Shown one piece after another: positions 6,840 through 7,564 of a DNA stretch of 7,564 bases (position 1 is its first letter; each line of letters begins with the position of its first letter). The stretch covers positions 1 through 7,564 of the forward strand of contig JAZOVQ010000065.1 of the NCBI GenBank assembly GCA_045658805.1, read 5' to 3'. A program made the translations under genes and the position numbers. A model generated the notes under the pieces. It was not told the DNA's origin. It saw only the letters and a list, made by a program, of their open reading frames with translations, and made no database searches. This DNA is from Scatosoma sp045658805 (lineage in GTDB: Bacteria; Bacillota; Clostridia; Christensenellales; Borkfalkiaceae).

Positions 6840-6876
6840 CGTAAGCCGATGGGCATGAAAACCTTAAAAAAGGCGA

Positions 6877-7564
6877 TTAACTATTTAATTGAACCTTTTG
6901 CCATTCTCTTGGCGACATATTGTAGATTTCCTTAAAGGCGTTGCAGTACGCGCTTTGCGAGCTGTAATTTAATCGCATTGCAATTTCCAAAATGGACACC
7001 TTGGGGTCGAGTAAAAGCACGGTAGAATAGATGATACGGCTTTCGTTTAAGCATTGCACCATCGTTTTCCCCGTATGTTTCTTAAATTCTCGGCAGAGGT
7101 ATGCGTGGCTGTAATTAAATTCCTTTGTGATGGCTTCAACGCTTCTGCAAAGGTAGGTTTCACTTTTCAATTTCGTAAAAAAGGAATTAATCCATGCCGG
7201 ATAGGTTGTTTTTTGTAAGAATTTTTTAAAATAAATAGATAAAATTTGGAAAACAACAGCAGTATGTATTTTTTCAAAAATCTCAATGTCGTTTTTGAGA
7301 TAAGTGCTATAATTTTTAAAGATTTTCAAAGAATGTTCCCAGGTTTCCAGCGATTCTTGCTTTCCATCTAGAACGATAAAGTCTTTTGTCAAAAACTCTT
7401 TATACAGGGTAGGGGATAAAAAATCGCAACAACGTTTCATTTTTTCCGGGGTAACGTAAATATCTCGGTGAAACGTGGGGGAAGCATCTTCAAAATCTTC
7501 ATCTCTTGTGATTTTATGCGTATCCTTGGGTTTTATAAGAAGAATTTCGGATAAAGCGTGCGTT
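6877..7564 (-). CDS. AraC/XylS-family transcriptional regulator (5' partial)
   Basis: This is a DNA-binding regulator with 228 codons visible; the N-terminus lies beyond the window. An internal ATG at 7440 could be taken as the start, but the frame stays open for 41 more codons to the edge. That extension reads ALSEILLIKPKDTHKI, resembling the beta-strand and P-x-D-x-H motif of AraC cupin-like sensing domains, so 7440 is internal. The C-terminus (about nt 7143-6892) carries two helix-turn-helix motifs. The first has VEAITKEFNYSHAYLCREFK then KHTGKT. The second has SILEIAMRLNYSSQSAYCNA, FKEIYNMSPREW, the AraC signature. Full-length relatives are about 270-300 residues, so perhaps 40-70 are missing. 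It is convergent with the glycosidase operon and, by common gene-neighbourhood logic, a candidate sugar-responsive regulator of it. Its promoter is outside the window. Confidence 0.9.
   Translation of the reverse strand, partial: THALSEILLIKPKDTHKITRDEDFEDASPTFHRDIYVTPEKMKRCCDFLSPTLYKEFLTKDFIVLDGKQESLETWEHSLKIFKNYSTYLKNDIEIFEKIHTAVVFQILSIYFKKFLQKTTYPAWINSFFTKLKSETYLCRSVEAITKEFNYSHAYLCREFKKHTGKTMVQCLNESRIIYSTVLLLDPKVSILEIAMRLNYSSQSAYCNAFKEIYNMSPREWQKVQLNS

Overview
The window looks like chromosomal DNA from a gut-type Bacillota, most likely class Clostridia. The reasons are moderate GC content, purine-rich AGGAGG-like ribosome binding sites, and a secreted protein built from modules I associate with Clostridia (parallel beta-helix, a YTG...NVxVGTA Ig-like module, an unnamed C-terminal domain, a BIG2 domain). 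Christensenellales-like lineages would fit, but I cannot settle the taxonomy from the sequence.

Layout. Positions 3-65 may hold the last codons of an upstream gene. Then come four same-strand genes with almost no space between them: a 45-residue acidic small protein (95-232); a 730-residue exported beta-helix protein whose ATG overlaps the small gene's stop codon (232-2424); a 756-residue GH78-type alpha-L-rhamnosidase-like enzyme (2473-4743); and a 687-residue GH35-type beta-galactosidase (4767-6830). The gaps are a 1-base overlap, 48 bases and 23 bases, with no terminator visible between genes, so they read as one operon. On the opposite strand and convergent with it is an AraC/XylS-family regulator (6877 to the window edge). 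Its reading frame is open to the last base of the window, so its N-terminus is missing. Its probable intrinsic terminator lies inside the last codons of the GH35 gene.

How the genes may work together (inference). The exported beta-helix protein would act outside the cell, perhaps binding or processing a polysaccharide or coating the surface. The GH78 and GH35 enzymes have no signal peptides, so they would trim imported rhamnose- and galactose-containing oligosaccharides in the cytoplasm. The AraC protein, with an apparent cupin-like sensing region, is a natural candidate regulator. No transporter gene is in the window. No tRNA, rRNA, CRISPR array or mobile element was seen. The least explained parts are the coupled small protein and the roughly 140-residue domain near the C-terminus of the beta-helix protein.
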